A stretch of DNA of 64,000 bases. Source: Caenibius tardaugens NBRC 16725 (lineage in GTDB: Bacteria; Pseudomonadota; Alphaproteobacteria; Sphingomonadales; Sphingomonadaceae). Shown here piece by piece: positions 33,822 to 45,241 of the stretch (position 1 is its first letter; every line of letters starts with the position of its first letter). The notes under the pieces were generated by a model, which was not told the origin of the DNA, did not search any database, and saw only the letters and a program-made list of their open reading frames with translations. The translations under genes and the position numbers were made by a program. Where the stretch lies: NCBI RefSeq assembly GCF_003860345.1, contig NZ_CP034179.1, positions 3,828,001-3,892,000 on the forward strand, given 5' to 3'.

Positions 33822-35489
33822 CTAGTCATCGATATTGCGGCGGAAGGTTTCAGGCAGGAATAGCAACCCGACAACAACCGTCAGGGCTGCGATTACGATC
33901 GGATACCACAGACCGTAATAGATATCCCCGGTCGCTGCCACCATCGCAAAGGCGGTAGTGGGCAGGAAGCCGCCAAACCAGCCATTACCGATATGATATG
34001 GCAACGACATGGAGGTGTAGCGGATCCGGCTCGGGAACAGTTCGACCAGCAGGGCGGCGATCGGTCCGTAGACCATCGTGACCAGCAGGACGAGGTAGGT
34101 CAGGATAGCGACAACCATCGGCTTGTTGATCTGCGCCGGGTCTGCCTTGCTCGGGTAGCCCGCACTATTCAGGGCTGCCTTCACTTCATCCTGGAAAGCG
34201 CTGATGGCGGCTTTGCGTTGATCGCCAGTAACCATCGCAGGATCCGGAGCCGTGATGCTCGTATCGCCGATCTTGACCACGGCAATCGTACCGACTGGTG
34301 CCTCCACCGATGAATAACTGATTGCATTCTTCGCAAGGAACGCCTTGGCGATATCGCAGCTACGGCTGTCGAACTTGTTCCGACCGACCGGATCGAACTG
34401 CAGCGAGCATTCGGCATCGTTGGTCGTGACAGTGACCGGAGCGGTTTCTTCGGCTTTGGCCATGGCGGGATTGGCCGCCTCGGACAATGCGTGGAAAGCC
34501 GGGAAATAGGTCAGCGCGGCGAGCGCACAGCCCAGCAGGATGATCGGCTTGCGTCCGATCCGGTCAGACAGCCAGCCGAAGAAGATGAAGAACGGCGTGC
34601 CGATGGCCAGCGCAATGGCGATCAGGATGTTCGTGGTGGCGCCATCGACCAGCAACATCTTCTCAAGGAAAAACATGGCGTAGAACTGGCCGGAGTACCA
34701 TACGACTGCCTGACCGGCGACTGCGCCAAGCAAGGCAACAAGGACCCATTTCAGGTTTTTCCATTGCCCGAACGCTTCGGTAAGCGGCGCTTTCGACGTC
34801 TTGCCCTCTTCCTTCATTTTCAGGAACACGGGGCTTTCCGACAGTTGCATGCGGATCCACATCGACACGATCAGAAGCACCATCGAAACGAGGAACGGCA
34901 CGCGCCATCCCCATTCCTTGAAGGCTTCTTCGCCGATCAGCGTACGTGTTCCGATAACAACCAGCAGCGCGGCAAAGAGGCCGAGCGTGGCAGTCGTCTG
35001 GATGAAGCTGGTGTAAAGGCCGCGTTTGTTGTTGGGCGCGTGTTCTGCCACGTAAGTCGCAGCACCGCCGTATTCCCCACCGAGCGCGAGACCTTGCACC
35101 AGACGCATCACGACCAGCAGGATTGGCGCTGCCACGCCGATCGAGGCGTAGGAAGGCAGCAGGCCGACCACGAAAGTCGAAAGACCCATGAGGCCCATAG
35201 TGACCAGAAACGTGTATTTCCGGCCGACAATGTCGCCCACCCGACCGAATACGAGCGCGCCAAACGGGCGCACCGCAAAGCCTGCGGCAAATGCGGCGAG
35301 TGCGAAGATGAAAGCAGTCGTTTCATTCACGCCCGAAAAGAACTGGGCTGAAATAATTGTGGCCAGAAGGCCGTAAAGGTAGAAATCATACCATTCAAAT
35401 ACAGTGCCAAGTGACGAGGCGGTGATGACAAGTTTTTCGTTTGTCGTCGCCTCGTGATGCTTGGCCTGGTCGGCAGGCACCGTAGCCAT
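33822..35489 (-). CDS. MFS metabolite:H+ symporter family transporter
   Basis: 555 residues. It starts ASSLGTVFEWYDFYLYG, the metabolite:H+ symporter signature, then VRPFGALVFGRVGDIVGRKYTF and LVQGLALGGEYGGAATYVAEH. It carries a soluble insert of roughly 120 residues (about 345-465, containing two Cys: NDAECSLQF and SRSCDIAKAF) between membrane helices of the second half, likely periplasmic. That insert explains the length beyond the usual 430. It lies between a porin and a carboxylate-CoA ligase, so uptake of acetate, propionate or a related acid is the likely role. Confidence 0.88.
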   Translation of the reverse strand: MATVPADQAKHHEATTNEKLVITASSLGTVFEWYDFYLYGLLATIISAQFFSGVNETTAFIFALAAFAAGFAVRPFGALVFGRVGDIVGRKYTFLVTMGLMGLSTFVVGLLPSYASIGVAAPILLVVMRLVQGLALGGEYGGAATYVAEHAPNNKRGLYTSFIQTTATLGLFAALLVVIGTRTLIGEEAFKEWGWRVPFLVSMVLLIVSMWIRMQLSESPVFLKMKEEGKTSKAPLTEAFGQWKNLKWVLVALLGAVAGQAVVWYSGQFYAMFFLEKMLLVDGATTNILIAIALAIGTPFFIFFGWLSDRIGRKPIILLGCALAALTYFPAFHALSEAANPAMAKAEETAPVTVTTNDAECSLQFDPVGRNKFDSRSCDIAKAFLAKNAISYSSVEAPVGTIAVVKIGDTSITAPDPAMVTGDQRKAAISAFQDEVKAALNSAGYPSKADPAQINKPMVVAILTYLVLLVTMVYGPIAALLVELFPSRIRYTSMSLPYHIGNGWFGGFLPTTAFAMVAATGDIYYGLWYPIVIAALTVVVGLLFLPETFRRNIDD

Positions 35490-35515
35490 GATCCTTCTCC
35501 CTATCCCTGTTGCGG

Positions 35516-36916
35516 TTAGAAGCTATATTTGGCAGCAAATTCGACGCGGTCGAGTTGACCTTTCGCGCCGTCCACTACTTCTCGTTCTGCGTGGCGATAT
35601 TCGATGCCGAGATCGATACTCGGAACCGGTGTCCAGAACAGATTGGCGGCGCCACTCCACGCCTTGCGATTGTATCCCGCCAAACTGACGGCAGGCAGCG
35701 ACCCAGCGTAGTTCACGCTCTGGTAACTGCCGATAAGGTTGACGCGAAGCCCTTTGGCAATCGCGATCCGTGCTGCGGCAAGTGCGGCGAAGTTGCGCAC
35801 ATCAGCCAGTTTTCCGCTTACTGGATCGTATACGGAATCGGGGGCAAAGTTCAGACCGACGTAACGCCCGATATTGCTACCATATGTAGCCATGAAGCGC
35901 AGATCGCTGGTCTTTTCATCATTCAGGTAGATCTTGCCGCCACCGCTGATACCCCAGCCGAAGTTTTTGGCCGAAATACCAGCATTCTCGACACGGACTT
36001 CACGGGCAAGACCGGCGAGCGACAGTTCACCAATATTCCCCGTATAAGCCAGTCGCGCGGTGACATCTGGCATGCGGTCATCGCCATTCTCGATCAAGAC
36101 AGGGGAGCCTAACGTCGATGTGCCGGATTCCGGATTTTCGACCGCAGCATGCAACGTCAGACCGTTGCTGACCGGCATCGAATAGCGGATCAAAGGCTGG
36201 CGTACGAACACCGTATCTTCTGTGGCGCCTAAGAAATCTGTCGTTTCAGGTAGCGCCCCGGTGTACTGGAAGGTGGTCCAGTCCTGTCCGAAGGTGAAAT
36301 GCCCGACTTGCAGATAGGCCCGGCGCAGCGCGAGATTGTAGCCGTTGGTCGTGCGTTGCGAACCTTGTGTTCCCGGTGAAGTCTGGAAATCAACTTCCAG
36401 ATAACCCTTAACATTTTGTCCGGCGACATCGGTTCCCAGATTCAACCAAAACCGGGATTGCTTGGCGCTGAAATCCTGAACTCTGCTCGCCTTGCCACCG
36501 CTAACGGGGATGGATTGTGGCAGATAGAAATCCCGGCCAAGTGAATTTGTGGGTACCTCGCCATCGCTGAAGCGGCTGCTGGTCGCACTAAGCTTGATAA
36601 ACCCGCCCAGTTTGACGGTGGTATTCCCCACACGGAAGCCGTCTGCAGGCGGGCTCTTCTTTTCGAGTGTAGCGATCTTGGTCGCCGCCTCATCGCTTTT
36701 TGCGGTGGCCGCCTGCAGCGCGGCTGCGGTCTGCGCCTGCTCGGTTCTGGCGTTTACCAGTTCCCCGCGAAGCTGCTGCATTTCGGCTTCAAGGCGGTCA
36801 AGTCGCGCCTCAAGTTGCGCCTCACGTGCGGTGCTTTGTGCGAATGCGGTAGCAGGTGTCACGAGTGCCGTGGCCACAAGCAATTGCGCCAGGCAGGTTT
36901 TGTTTCGCCTTTGCAT
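35516..36916 (-). CDS. DcaP-like outer-membrane porin
   Basis: 466 residues. A signal peptide (ATALVTPATAFAQ) is followed by a coiled-coil stretch (AQLEARLDRLEAEMQQLRGEL, about 30-85) and then a beta-barrel ending in ...VEFAAKYSF, with a terminal Phe for outer-membrane insertion. The layout matches DcaP-type trimeric porins, which admit dicarboxylates and other small acids (family knowledge). ATG 36916 follows GGGAG by 6 nt; the GTG one codon upstream is less likely. It diverges from acs and precedes the carrier gene by 26 bp. Confidence 0.87.
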   Translation of the reverse strand: MQRRNKTCLAQLLVATALVTPATAFAQSTAREAQLEARLDRLEAEMQQLRGELVNARTEQAQTAAALQAATAKSDEAATKIATLEKKSPPADGFRVGNTTVKLGGFIKLSATSSRFSDGEVPTNSLGRDFYLPQSIPVSGGKASRVQDFSAKQSRFWLNLGTDVAGQNVKGYLEVDFQTSPGTQGSQRTTNGYNLALRRAYLQVGHFTFGQDWTTFQYTGALPETTDFLGATEDTVFVRQPLIRYSMPVSNGLTLHAAVENPESGTSTLGSPVLIENGDDRMPDVTARLAYTGNIGELSLAGLAREVRVENAGISAKNFGWGISGGGKIYLNDEKTSDLRFMATYGSNIGRYVGLNFAPDSVYDPVSGKLADVRNFAALAAARIAIAKGLRVNLIGSYQSVNYAGSLPAVSLAGYNRKAWSGAANLFWTPVPSIDLGIEYRHAEREVVDGAKGQLDRVEFAAKYSF

Positions 36917-36996
36917 CACGAACTCCCATCCCCAATGTCATACTTGGGATCAGAGAGGGATGCGCCAATGTAACAACGGACAACATCCCGACATTG

Positions 36997-37009
36997 GTAG
37001 TAGAACTAC
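36997..37009. promoter_or_regulatory. GTAGT-N3-ACTAC dyad in the porin/acs divergent region
   Basis: A 5-bp-arm inverted repeat, GTAGTAGAACTAC, lies 80 bp upstream of acs and 80 bp upstream of the porin start. It is a candidate site for the LuxR-type response regulator encoded after acs; no second copy was found upstream of the acetyl-CoA hydrolase gene. Confidence 0.3.
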
Positions 37010-37089
37010 GACCTTTGTCTAACATCGTTCCTGAGCGGGGATCGGGTACACGGGGGCATACAATCCTCGCAATCTGACAGGAGCAAGCG

Positions 37090-39039
37090 ATGGGAGAGGT
37101 GGTTTATCCGGTCCCGACCGGTTGGGATCAAGCCGCGTTGGTTGATGCACAGGCCTATGAAGCGATGTATCAACGTTCGATCGAAGCCCCCGAGGCGTTC
37201 TGGAATGATGCCGCGCATCGTCTGGACTGGATCCGGCCTTTTACGCGGGTAAAGGAAACCAGCTTCCACGAACCGGATTTCGGGATTGCATGGTTTGCGG
37301 ACGGTACGCTTAACCTGACAGCCAACGCGCTGGATCGTCATCTGGAACGTAACGGAGACAGGGTCGCGATCCTCTGGGAACCCGATGATCCGTCCGAACC
37401 GCATCGCGAAATCACCTATAATGAGCTTCATGCCGATGTGTGTCGTTTTGCGAACCTGCTGAAGGCGCGTGGCATTGGTCGTGGCGATCGCGTCACCATC
37501 TATTTGCCCATGGTTCCCGAAGCAGCCGTGGCAATGCTTGCCTGCGCGCGCATCGGTGCCATCCATTCCATCGTGTTCGCAGGCTTCTCGCCCGATGCAT
37601 TGGCCGGCCGGATCATCGATTGCGACAGTCGTATTGTGGTGACGGCGGACGAAGGGCTTCGTGGCGGCAAACGGGTGCCGTTGAAGGCCAATGTCGATGA
37701 TGCGTTGCGGCAGTGCCCGGGTGTTGAAACGGTCGTTGTGCTCAGGCGAACCGGCGCTCTGGTTGGTGCTGTTGATGGAAGAGATATCGATTGGCACGAG
37801 GGTGTTGCATTGCAATCCTCAGACTGTGACATAGAAGAAATGAATGCGGAGGATCCGCTGTTCATTCTCTATACCTCAGGCTCCACGGGCAAGCCCAAGG
37901 GCGTGTTGCACACCACCGGCGGTTACGCGGTCTGGGCATCGATAACGCATCAATATGTTTTCGATTATCATCCCGGTCAGATTTACTGGTGTGCGGCCGA
38001 TATTGGTTGGGTCACCGGGCACAGCTATGTGGTGTACGGGCCGCTCATTAACGGCGCGACCACGGTCATGTTCGAAGGCGTGCCGAATTTTCCTGATCCG
38101 TCACGCTTCTGGCAGGTGGTCGACAAGTTCGGGGTCGAAATATTCTACGGCGCGCCCACCGCCTTGCGGGCTTTGATGCGCGAAGGGGATGACTGGGTGC
38201 GACGCACCAACCGTAAATCCCTTCGCCTGCTTGGCAGCGTTGGCGAACCGATCAATCCCGAAGCCTGGGAATGGTATTACCGCGTCGTGGGCGAAGAACG
38301 GTGCCCGATCGTTGACACCTGGTGGCAGACCGAAACTGGCGGCATCATGATTACGCCCTTGCCCGGCGCAACCGATTTGAAACCGGGGTCTGCCAGTCGG
38401 CCGTTCTTTGGCGTCAAACCGGCACTGGTCGATAACGATGGTAAGGAGGTCATGGGGGCTGGTGAAGGTTGCCTTGTCATGACCGACAGTTGGCCGGGCC
38501 AGATGCGCACGGTCTGGGGTGATCATGATCGCTTTTTCCAGACCTATTTCTCTACGTTCGAAGGCATGTACTTCACCGGTGATGGCTGCCGCCGCGACGC
38601 CGATGGCTATTACTGGATAACCGGACGGATCGATGACGTCATCAATGTGTCAGGTCATCGCATGGGAACGGCCGAAATCGAAAGCGCGCTGGTTGCCCAT
38701 TCCAAGGTCGCGGAATCCGCTGTGGTGGGCATGCCGCACGACATCAAAGGGCAGGGCATCTATGCTTTCGTGACCACGAATGTCGAAGTCACGCCCGATG
38801 AGGCCCTGCGGAAGGAACTTATCCAATGGGTGCGGCAGGAAATCGGCCCGATTGCCACGCCGGACGTGATCCAGTTCGCTCCGGCCTTGCCCAAAACGCG
38901 TTCCGGTAAGATCATGCGCCGAATCCTTCGCAAGATCGGGGAAAATGATGTGACCAATTTGGGCGATACCTCGACGCTTGCCGATCCTTCGGTTGTCGAC
39001 AATCTTCTCGCCAACAGGCGGCAATTGACGGAAGCATGA
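37090..39039 (+). CDS. acs: acetyl-CoA synthetase
   Basis: 649 residues, the normal length. It has [39 protein letters not shown], and the C-terminal [16 protein letters not shown] with the acetylation-regulated Lys. It converts acetate, ATP and CoA to acetyl-CoA, AMP and PPi. AGGAG lies 7 nt before the ATG. The stop overlaps the start of the response-regulator gene as ATGA, tying synthesis of enzyme and regulator. It diverges from the porin-carrier-PrpE set. Confidence 0.95.
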   Translation: MGEVVYPVPTGWDQAALVDAQAYEAMYQRSIEAPEAFWNDAAHRLDWIRPFTRVKETSFHEPDFGIAWFADGTLNLTANALDRHLERNGDRVAILWEPDDPSEPHREITYNELHADVCRFANLLKARGIGRGDRVTIYLPMVPEAAVAMLACARIGAIHSIVFAGFSPDALAGRIIDCDSRIVVTADEGLRGGKRVPLKANVDDALRQCPGVETVVVLRRTGALVGAVDGRDIDWHEGVALQSSDCDIEEMNAEDPLFILYTSGSTGKPKGVLHTTGGYAVWASITHQYVFDYHPGQIYWCAADIGWVTGHSYVVYGPLINGATTVMFEGVPNFPDPSRFWQVVDKFGVEIFYGAPTALRALMREGDDWVRRTNRKSLRLLGSVGEPINPEAWEWYYRVVGEERCPIVDTWWQTETGGIMITPLPGATDLKPGSASRPFFGVKPALVDNDGKEVMGAGEGCLVMTDSWPGQMRTVWGDHDRFFQTYFSTFEGMYFTGDGCRRDADGYYWITGRIDDVINVSGHRMGTAEIESALVAHSKVAESAVVGMPHDIKGQGIYAFVTTNVEVTPDEALRKELIQWVRQEIGPIATPDVIQFAPALPKTRSGKIMRRILRKIGENDVTNLGDTSTLADPSVVDNLLANRRQLTEA

Positions 39040-39668
39040 CGGGCACCGTTCTCGTTGCGGACGACCATCCGCTGTTTCGGCAGGCACTATGCCTTGCCGT
39101 TCGGAAGGTTTTGCCGGATGCGAGAATAGCGGAAACCGGGACGTTGGCCGCCGCGGCAGGTGTCGCTGCCGGGGCGGATGATCTGCAGTTGATCCTTCTG
39201 GATCTGAAAATGCCGGGCGCGGTTGGCTATTCCGGTATCGCGTTGTTGCATGCAGAATGCCCCGATGTTCCGATCCTGGTGATATCAAGCGCTGAAAGCA
39301 CCGGTATAGCGGATGAGGTCCGTGCTTTTGGCGCTATCGGCTTTCTGAGCAAGGGAAGTGATCTGGCCGATATCGAGAATGCCATCGGCCGCGCCATTAG
39401 CGGTGGCGCCCCTGCGCGGCCATCCGGTAATGATGACCCGCATATACATGACGTGCGCGAGACCGTGGCTGGGTTGACGGCTATGCAACTCAAGGTCTTG
39501 CTTGCCGTTCTTGATGGCCAGTTGAACAAGCAGATTGCCCATTCTCTCAACATCAGCGAAGCCACGGTCAAGGCGCACATGACGGCCATCATGCGCAAGC
39601 TTGACGTCAGCAATCGCACGCAGGCGGCATTGGTGGCGCGATCACTCGGGCTCGACCTGCGTCATTGA
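39036..39668 (+). CDS. LuxR-type response regulator (CrbR/ErdR-like)
   Basis: 210 residues. A receiver domain with acidic pair DD near residue 9-10, phosphoacceptor Asp56 in LLDLKMPG and Lys in FLSKGSD is followed by a LuxR/NarL helix-turn-helix ([43 protein letters not shown]). Receivers of this type paired with symporter-kinase hybrids control acs in Vibrio and Pseudomonas (CrbSR, MxtR/ErdR; family knowledge). Overlap with acs by 4 nt and the convergent sensor kinase gene (27-bp tail overlap) strongly support the same circuit. Confidence 0.9.
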   Translation: MTGTVLVADDHPLFRQALCLAVRKVLPDARIAETGTLAAAAGVAAGADDLQLILLDLKMPGAVGYSGIALLHAECPDVPILVISSAESTGIADEVRAFGAIGFLSKGSDLADIENAIGRAISGGAPARPSGNDDPHIHDVRETVAGLTAMQLKVLLAVLDGQLNKQIAHSLNISEATVKAHMTAIMRKLDVSNRTQAALVARSLGLDLRH

Positions 39669-42600
39669 GACCGTAGCGAGAAACGCTTCTATCGCGCCTC
39701 CTGCCACCGGTTTGGGCAGAATTCCGATCATCATCGAGGCGGCGCGTGCCCGCATGGCGGGATTGTTTTCGGCAGTCACCAGCAAGACGGGCAGGCGCGG
39801 GATACGGCGCCGCAGTTCGGTGGCGAGATCGAGGCCGTTTTCCCCATCATCCAGATGATAATCGACAAGCGCTGCGTCAATTGTACCATCGATGGCCATT
39901 GCTGCTGCGGTGCTGCGCGCACCCACGGGATGGTGCCCCATGCGTTGGAGCAGAGCGACGCTGGCGTCTACGATGCGTTCGTCGTTATCGACCACGAGAA
40001 CGCGTAAGGGGCGCATGCTTGCCTGCATCTCGTTGACAGGCGCAAGAACATCGACCGACATTGAATTAACTTCAAGAATCGGGAGATAGAGGCTGAAACG
40101 GCTTCCTTTTCCAGGGGATGATTGCACTTCGATTCTGCCGCCGATCAGTCGAACGATGCGGCGCGCCAGAGCAAGTCCAAGGCCGAGACCTTCGGTTTCG
40201 ACTTCGCCAAGACGAATGAACTCCGAAAAGATATCGCCGATGCGGGATTCGGATATGCCGACCCCGCTATCGATGACGTCGATGCGCCAATGGGTGTTTC
40301 TGCGCCGTACGCCGATCAACACCCCCCCTGCTGGGTATAGCGTACGGCGTTGCTGAGGAAGTTCTGGATCACCGAGCGGAGCAGTCCTGCATCGCATTCA
40401 ACAAGGCCCGGCAAAGGCCCAAGCCGCAGTGTAAGCCCTTTGCTTTCCGCCATGGGCTGGATGGTCGCCACAAGATTCGAGAGGAATGGGCGCAACTCGA
40501 TCACAACCGGATCGGGGGTGACGCCGCCGGCATCCAGACGGCTTATGTCGAGCAGGGACCGGAGCAGATCTTCCGCCGCAACGATCGCGCTTTCCACGCG
40601 ATGGACCAGTTCGTGCTGTTGCGGGTTCGTTTCGCGTTCGAGCGCCGCAGTAAACAGGCGGGCAGCATGGAGGGGTTGGAGAAGATCATGGCTGGCAGCG
40701 GCAAGGAAGCGTGTCTTGTCCTGATCCGCCAATGCGAGTTGCCGGTTGGCTTCGCTCAGTTCATGTGTGCGTTCGGTTACCCGCTGTTCCAGTTCTTCCA
40801 GAGTCTTACGCAGTTCCTCGCGCACCCGCGCTTCTTCGCTGATATCCGTGAAGGACATGACATAGCCGCCCCCCGGCATGGGGCCGCCGACAATCTTGAT
40901 CACTTTGCCATCGTGGCGGCGCCGCTCGAACGTGTGCGATTGTCGCCGGCGCAGGTGATCGAGGCGTTTGGCAACGTGGTACGCAATGTCGCCGGGGCCG
41001 AAATCGCCATGTTGGGCGTTGTGACGGATGAGATCGGCAACCGGCGCGCCAACCTGAACCAGATCAGGAGGATAATTGAACAGATCAAGATAGCGGCTGT
41101 TCCAGGCAACCAGATTGAGATTGGCGTCGACTACGCTGATCCCCGCACCGACGTTTTCAAAAGTCGATGCGAGCAGGCGCCGCGAAAAGCGCAGGCTCTG
41201 CCCACCTTCGTCCAGCAGCCGGGCAACGTCCTGCAAGGCCAGTTGCCCTTCCGCCAAGGCAGAAGCCACGAGCGCGCGCGCGGATGACGCACCAACAACC
41301 TGTGCGATCAGTTCCCGGGCCCGCTGCGCGGACTTGCGATCCACCGGAATCCCGCGATGCGGCCCGGGAAACTCGCGTTCCGCCTGTTCAGTACCCAGAA
41401 AACTTCCGGTCAATTGCACCAGATCGGCGAGATCGCTGATTGGTCGACCGGGCCGGATAAACCGGGGTAGGGGGGCCGTGGAAACATTGCGTGCCGAGAC
41501 CATCGCATAGACCGCAATATTGATACCGAGGCTCCAGAAGACGCCGTGCACCAGCGGTGAAGCATTGCCGACGCCGAACAGACGCAAGGGATCGAGAAAC
41601 CCACCGGAAAGGGCGGCAAGCCATTCGTTAGGCAGCACTGGCGGCAGCGCCAGTGTGTAGAGCCACAGGGCCAGTCCGATAGAGAGGCTTGCGCGGGCGG
41701 CCAGCGAATCCCGCCCCTTGCCCGTCGCCGCCAACAGGAGGTGTGGGGTGAACTGGGCCATCGCGGCAAATGCGATAAGGCCAATGGATGCGAGGGAATC
41801 CTGCGCCGACACCAGCATTGCCCAAACGAGGGCCATGGTCACGATCGCCACGATCGAAAGGCGTCGCACAAACAGCAACCGTCTGCCGATTGCGCCCGGC
41901 TCGGTCGTGCTGTGCCCGGGCATCAAGGTCGGGAACACCAGGTCGTTCGAAACCATGGTGGCGAGCGCGGTTGAATCCACGATGGCCATGGAAGCCGCCG
42001 CGCTGATGCCGCCCAGCAGAGCCGCGGCAACAATCAGTTTGTAGTTTTCGGCCGCTGGCAATTCGAGCACATAGTGATCGGGGGAGACCTCCGGGCCAAA
42101 AATGGTCATACCGGCAAGGGCGATCGGCACGATCATCGCCGTAATCGCGCCAAGATAAAGGGCGAGACCAAAGCGTGCCCGCACAAGATCGGTCGGCGCC
42201 TTGGCCTCGACCAGTCCCATGTAGAACTGACGGGGCAAGGCGATGATCGCTGTCATCGAAATCAGGAAAATGACCGCGACCTCGATCGACAGGTGGCCCG
42301 GCTGAAAGCGTCTCTCAAGTTCGGAAATACCGTGGGATAGATCGGCAGGGGCGCTGCTGGCGATCACCATGACAGCAACCACCGCAACGGCAAAAAGTGC
42401 GAGCAACTTCAGTGCGGATTCAAGCCCGATAGCGTAGACCAGCCCTTCGCTGCGCCCCGCCAGTTCAAACCGGCGTGCGCCGAAAAGAATGGCGAACAGG
42501 GCGAGAAACGGGGCGACAACCAACATGGTTTCGGTGGCGACATCGGCGCCCGAAACAATTGCCAGCGCCGCGCCGATCGATCGCAGTTGCAAGGCCAGAT

Positions 42601-42991
42601 AGGGGATGGTTCCAAGCAGGGCGATAATCGTGACCAGCCGGGCGACGACGATATCATGCCCGAAACGCGCGGCGATAAAGTCAGATACAGTAGTCGCCTG
42701 TTCTTCCGCCACAGCTTCGGCAAGCGTGCGCAGGAAACGTGGTGCGATGAGCAGCAGGAGAATGGGTGCGGTATAGATGGGCAGGAAATTCCAGCCTTCA
42801 CGTACCGCGCTCCCGACGGCGCCATAAAATGTCCAGCTAGTGCAATAGACGCCTAGTGCCAGCGTATAGGTATGGTGGCGCAGGCGGGCATACTTCGCCA
42901 ATGTCGACCCGCGTGCTTCCACTACCGCCGCAATCACGAACAGTAACAATATGACGGTCAACGCCAGTAGAGCAGCGGCATGAAGACTCAT
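39642..42991 (-). pseudogene. CrbS-like symporter-fused hybrid histidine kinase, broken by a 1-nt frameshift
   Basis: Both frames together give about 1116 residues. An SLC5-type sodium/solute-symporter domain with about 13 helices (1-480) is followed by a linker, a PAS-like domain (about 605-720, GAGISVVDANLNLVAWNSRY), HisKA with His768 in AAASHDLLQPLHAARL, an ATPase domain with N box SNAVRYT and GLGLGLALARR, and a C-terminal receiver (VDNDERI...ALVDYHLDDG). The part from 42991 to 40316 stops after QQGGC; the rest (39642-40397) is in another frame. The break is at a run of seven C on the + strand (40322-40328); one more base restores QQGGVLIGV. It senses carboxylate flux or uptake to control acs via the adjacent regulator. 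Confidence 0.88.
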
Positions 42992-43163
42992 AAGTGCCCA
43001 ACATCCTCCCCGCAGTTTCCTACCAGTGCGGTGACTTTACGCAATGTCGGGAACAGCCGTTTTTTGTGTATAGCGCCGGGATGGAACGACCGGCGCTGCG
43101 CATAAAAAGTATGTTGGTGCGCCGGCATTGTTTGGGTTGCATCTGGGGGCATTCCGCCAGTAA

Positions 43164-44729
<1,566 letters not shown>

Positions 44730-44988
44730 GGCTGGGGGAACACGTAATCGACACATAGCCCGTAAGCAGCCAAGGCTGCATCAGGCGGAAGAGAATGTCA
44801 GGGCGTGGCCTTCAATAGACCCGGTTGACGATGCTCATTTGCGCATTGTTGCGGGATTCTGATGCTGAACGGTCAGGTCGATCGCCTCGCGTGTGTTTAC
44901 GCGATACAATTGTCGCATTCGTTGCTGCCGAGAGTACACCTGCCGTTCCGACAGTCTCCCCATTTTGGCAGTCTGTGATGAGAGGAAG
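44730..44988. other. intergenic region left of the island boundary
   Basis: This is the core side of the 512-bp gap between the CoA-transferase and the integrase. I see no gene, promoter or terminator that I can support. A small GCAGCC-AA-GGCTGC dyad (44766-44779) is too short-looped to be a terminator. Confidence 0.5.
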
Positions 44989-45033
44989 TGGTGGACGCAC
45001 TAGGGCTCGAACCTAGGACCCGCTGATTAAGAG
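44989..45033 (-). other. attachment site: 3' fragment of tRNA-Lys (CTT)
   Basis: On the minus strand the 45 nt fit canonical tRNA from the anticodon loop to CCA. They comprise loop CTCTTAA (anticodon CTT), stem strand TCAGC, variable GGGTC, T-arm CTAGG-TTCGAGC-CCTAG (perfect 5-bp stem), acceptor strand TGCGTCC, A and CCA. The 5' half is missing: beyond 45033 the expected partner of TCAGC is not present. Such a fragment is the usual footprint of integration at a tRNA 3' end, so 45033 marks the likely left edge of the island. Confidence 0.82.
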
Positions 45034-45091
45034 ACGTCCAAGGGCGATTTTTTGAACGTCCTGGCACGTCCCCCAATGTCCTCCGGCGTCC
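45034..45091 (+). repeat. phased YGTCC repeats (candidate integrase arm sites)
   Basis: ACGTCC at 45034 and 45056, ACGTCC at 45066, ATGTCC at 45076 and GCGTCC at 45086. The last four are exactly 10 bp apart, about one helical turn, so they face the same side of the DNA. They lie between the tRNA fragment and the recombinase gene, where arm-type or excisionase sites are expected. Confidence 0.5.
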
Positions 45092-45241
45092 AATTTTGAA
45101 TCTCCAACATACTGATATATAATAGGAAATTCACAGGGTCTCGTCCTTGGGTGTCCATCGTTGGCTTGCGCCAATTCCCGTCAGTCGGGGCTCTGGTGCA
45201 ACCTATATGCAACCTAATTTTTGGGTCAAGGGAGTGTTCGT

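Noticed and set aside
44989-45065. Complete tRNA-Lys gene
   Set aside because: Only the 3' half from the anticodon loop to CCA can be folded. The sequence beyond 45033 does not pair as an anticodon, D or acceptor stem.
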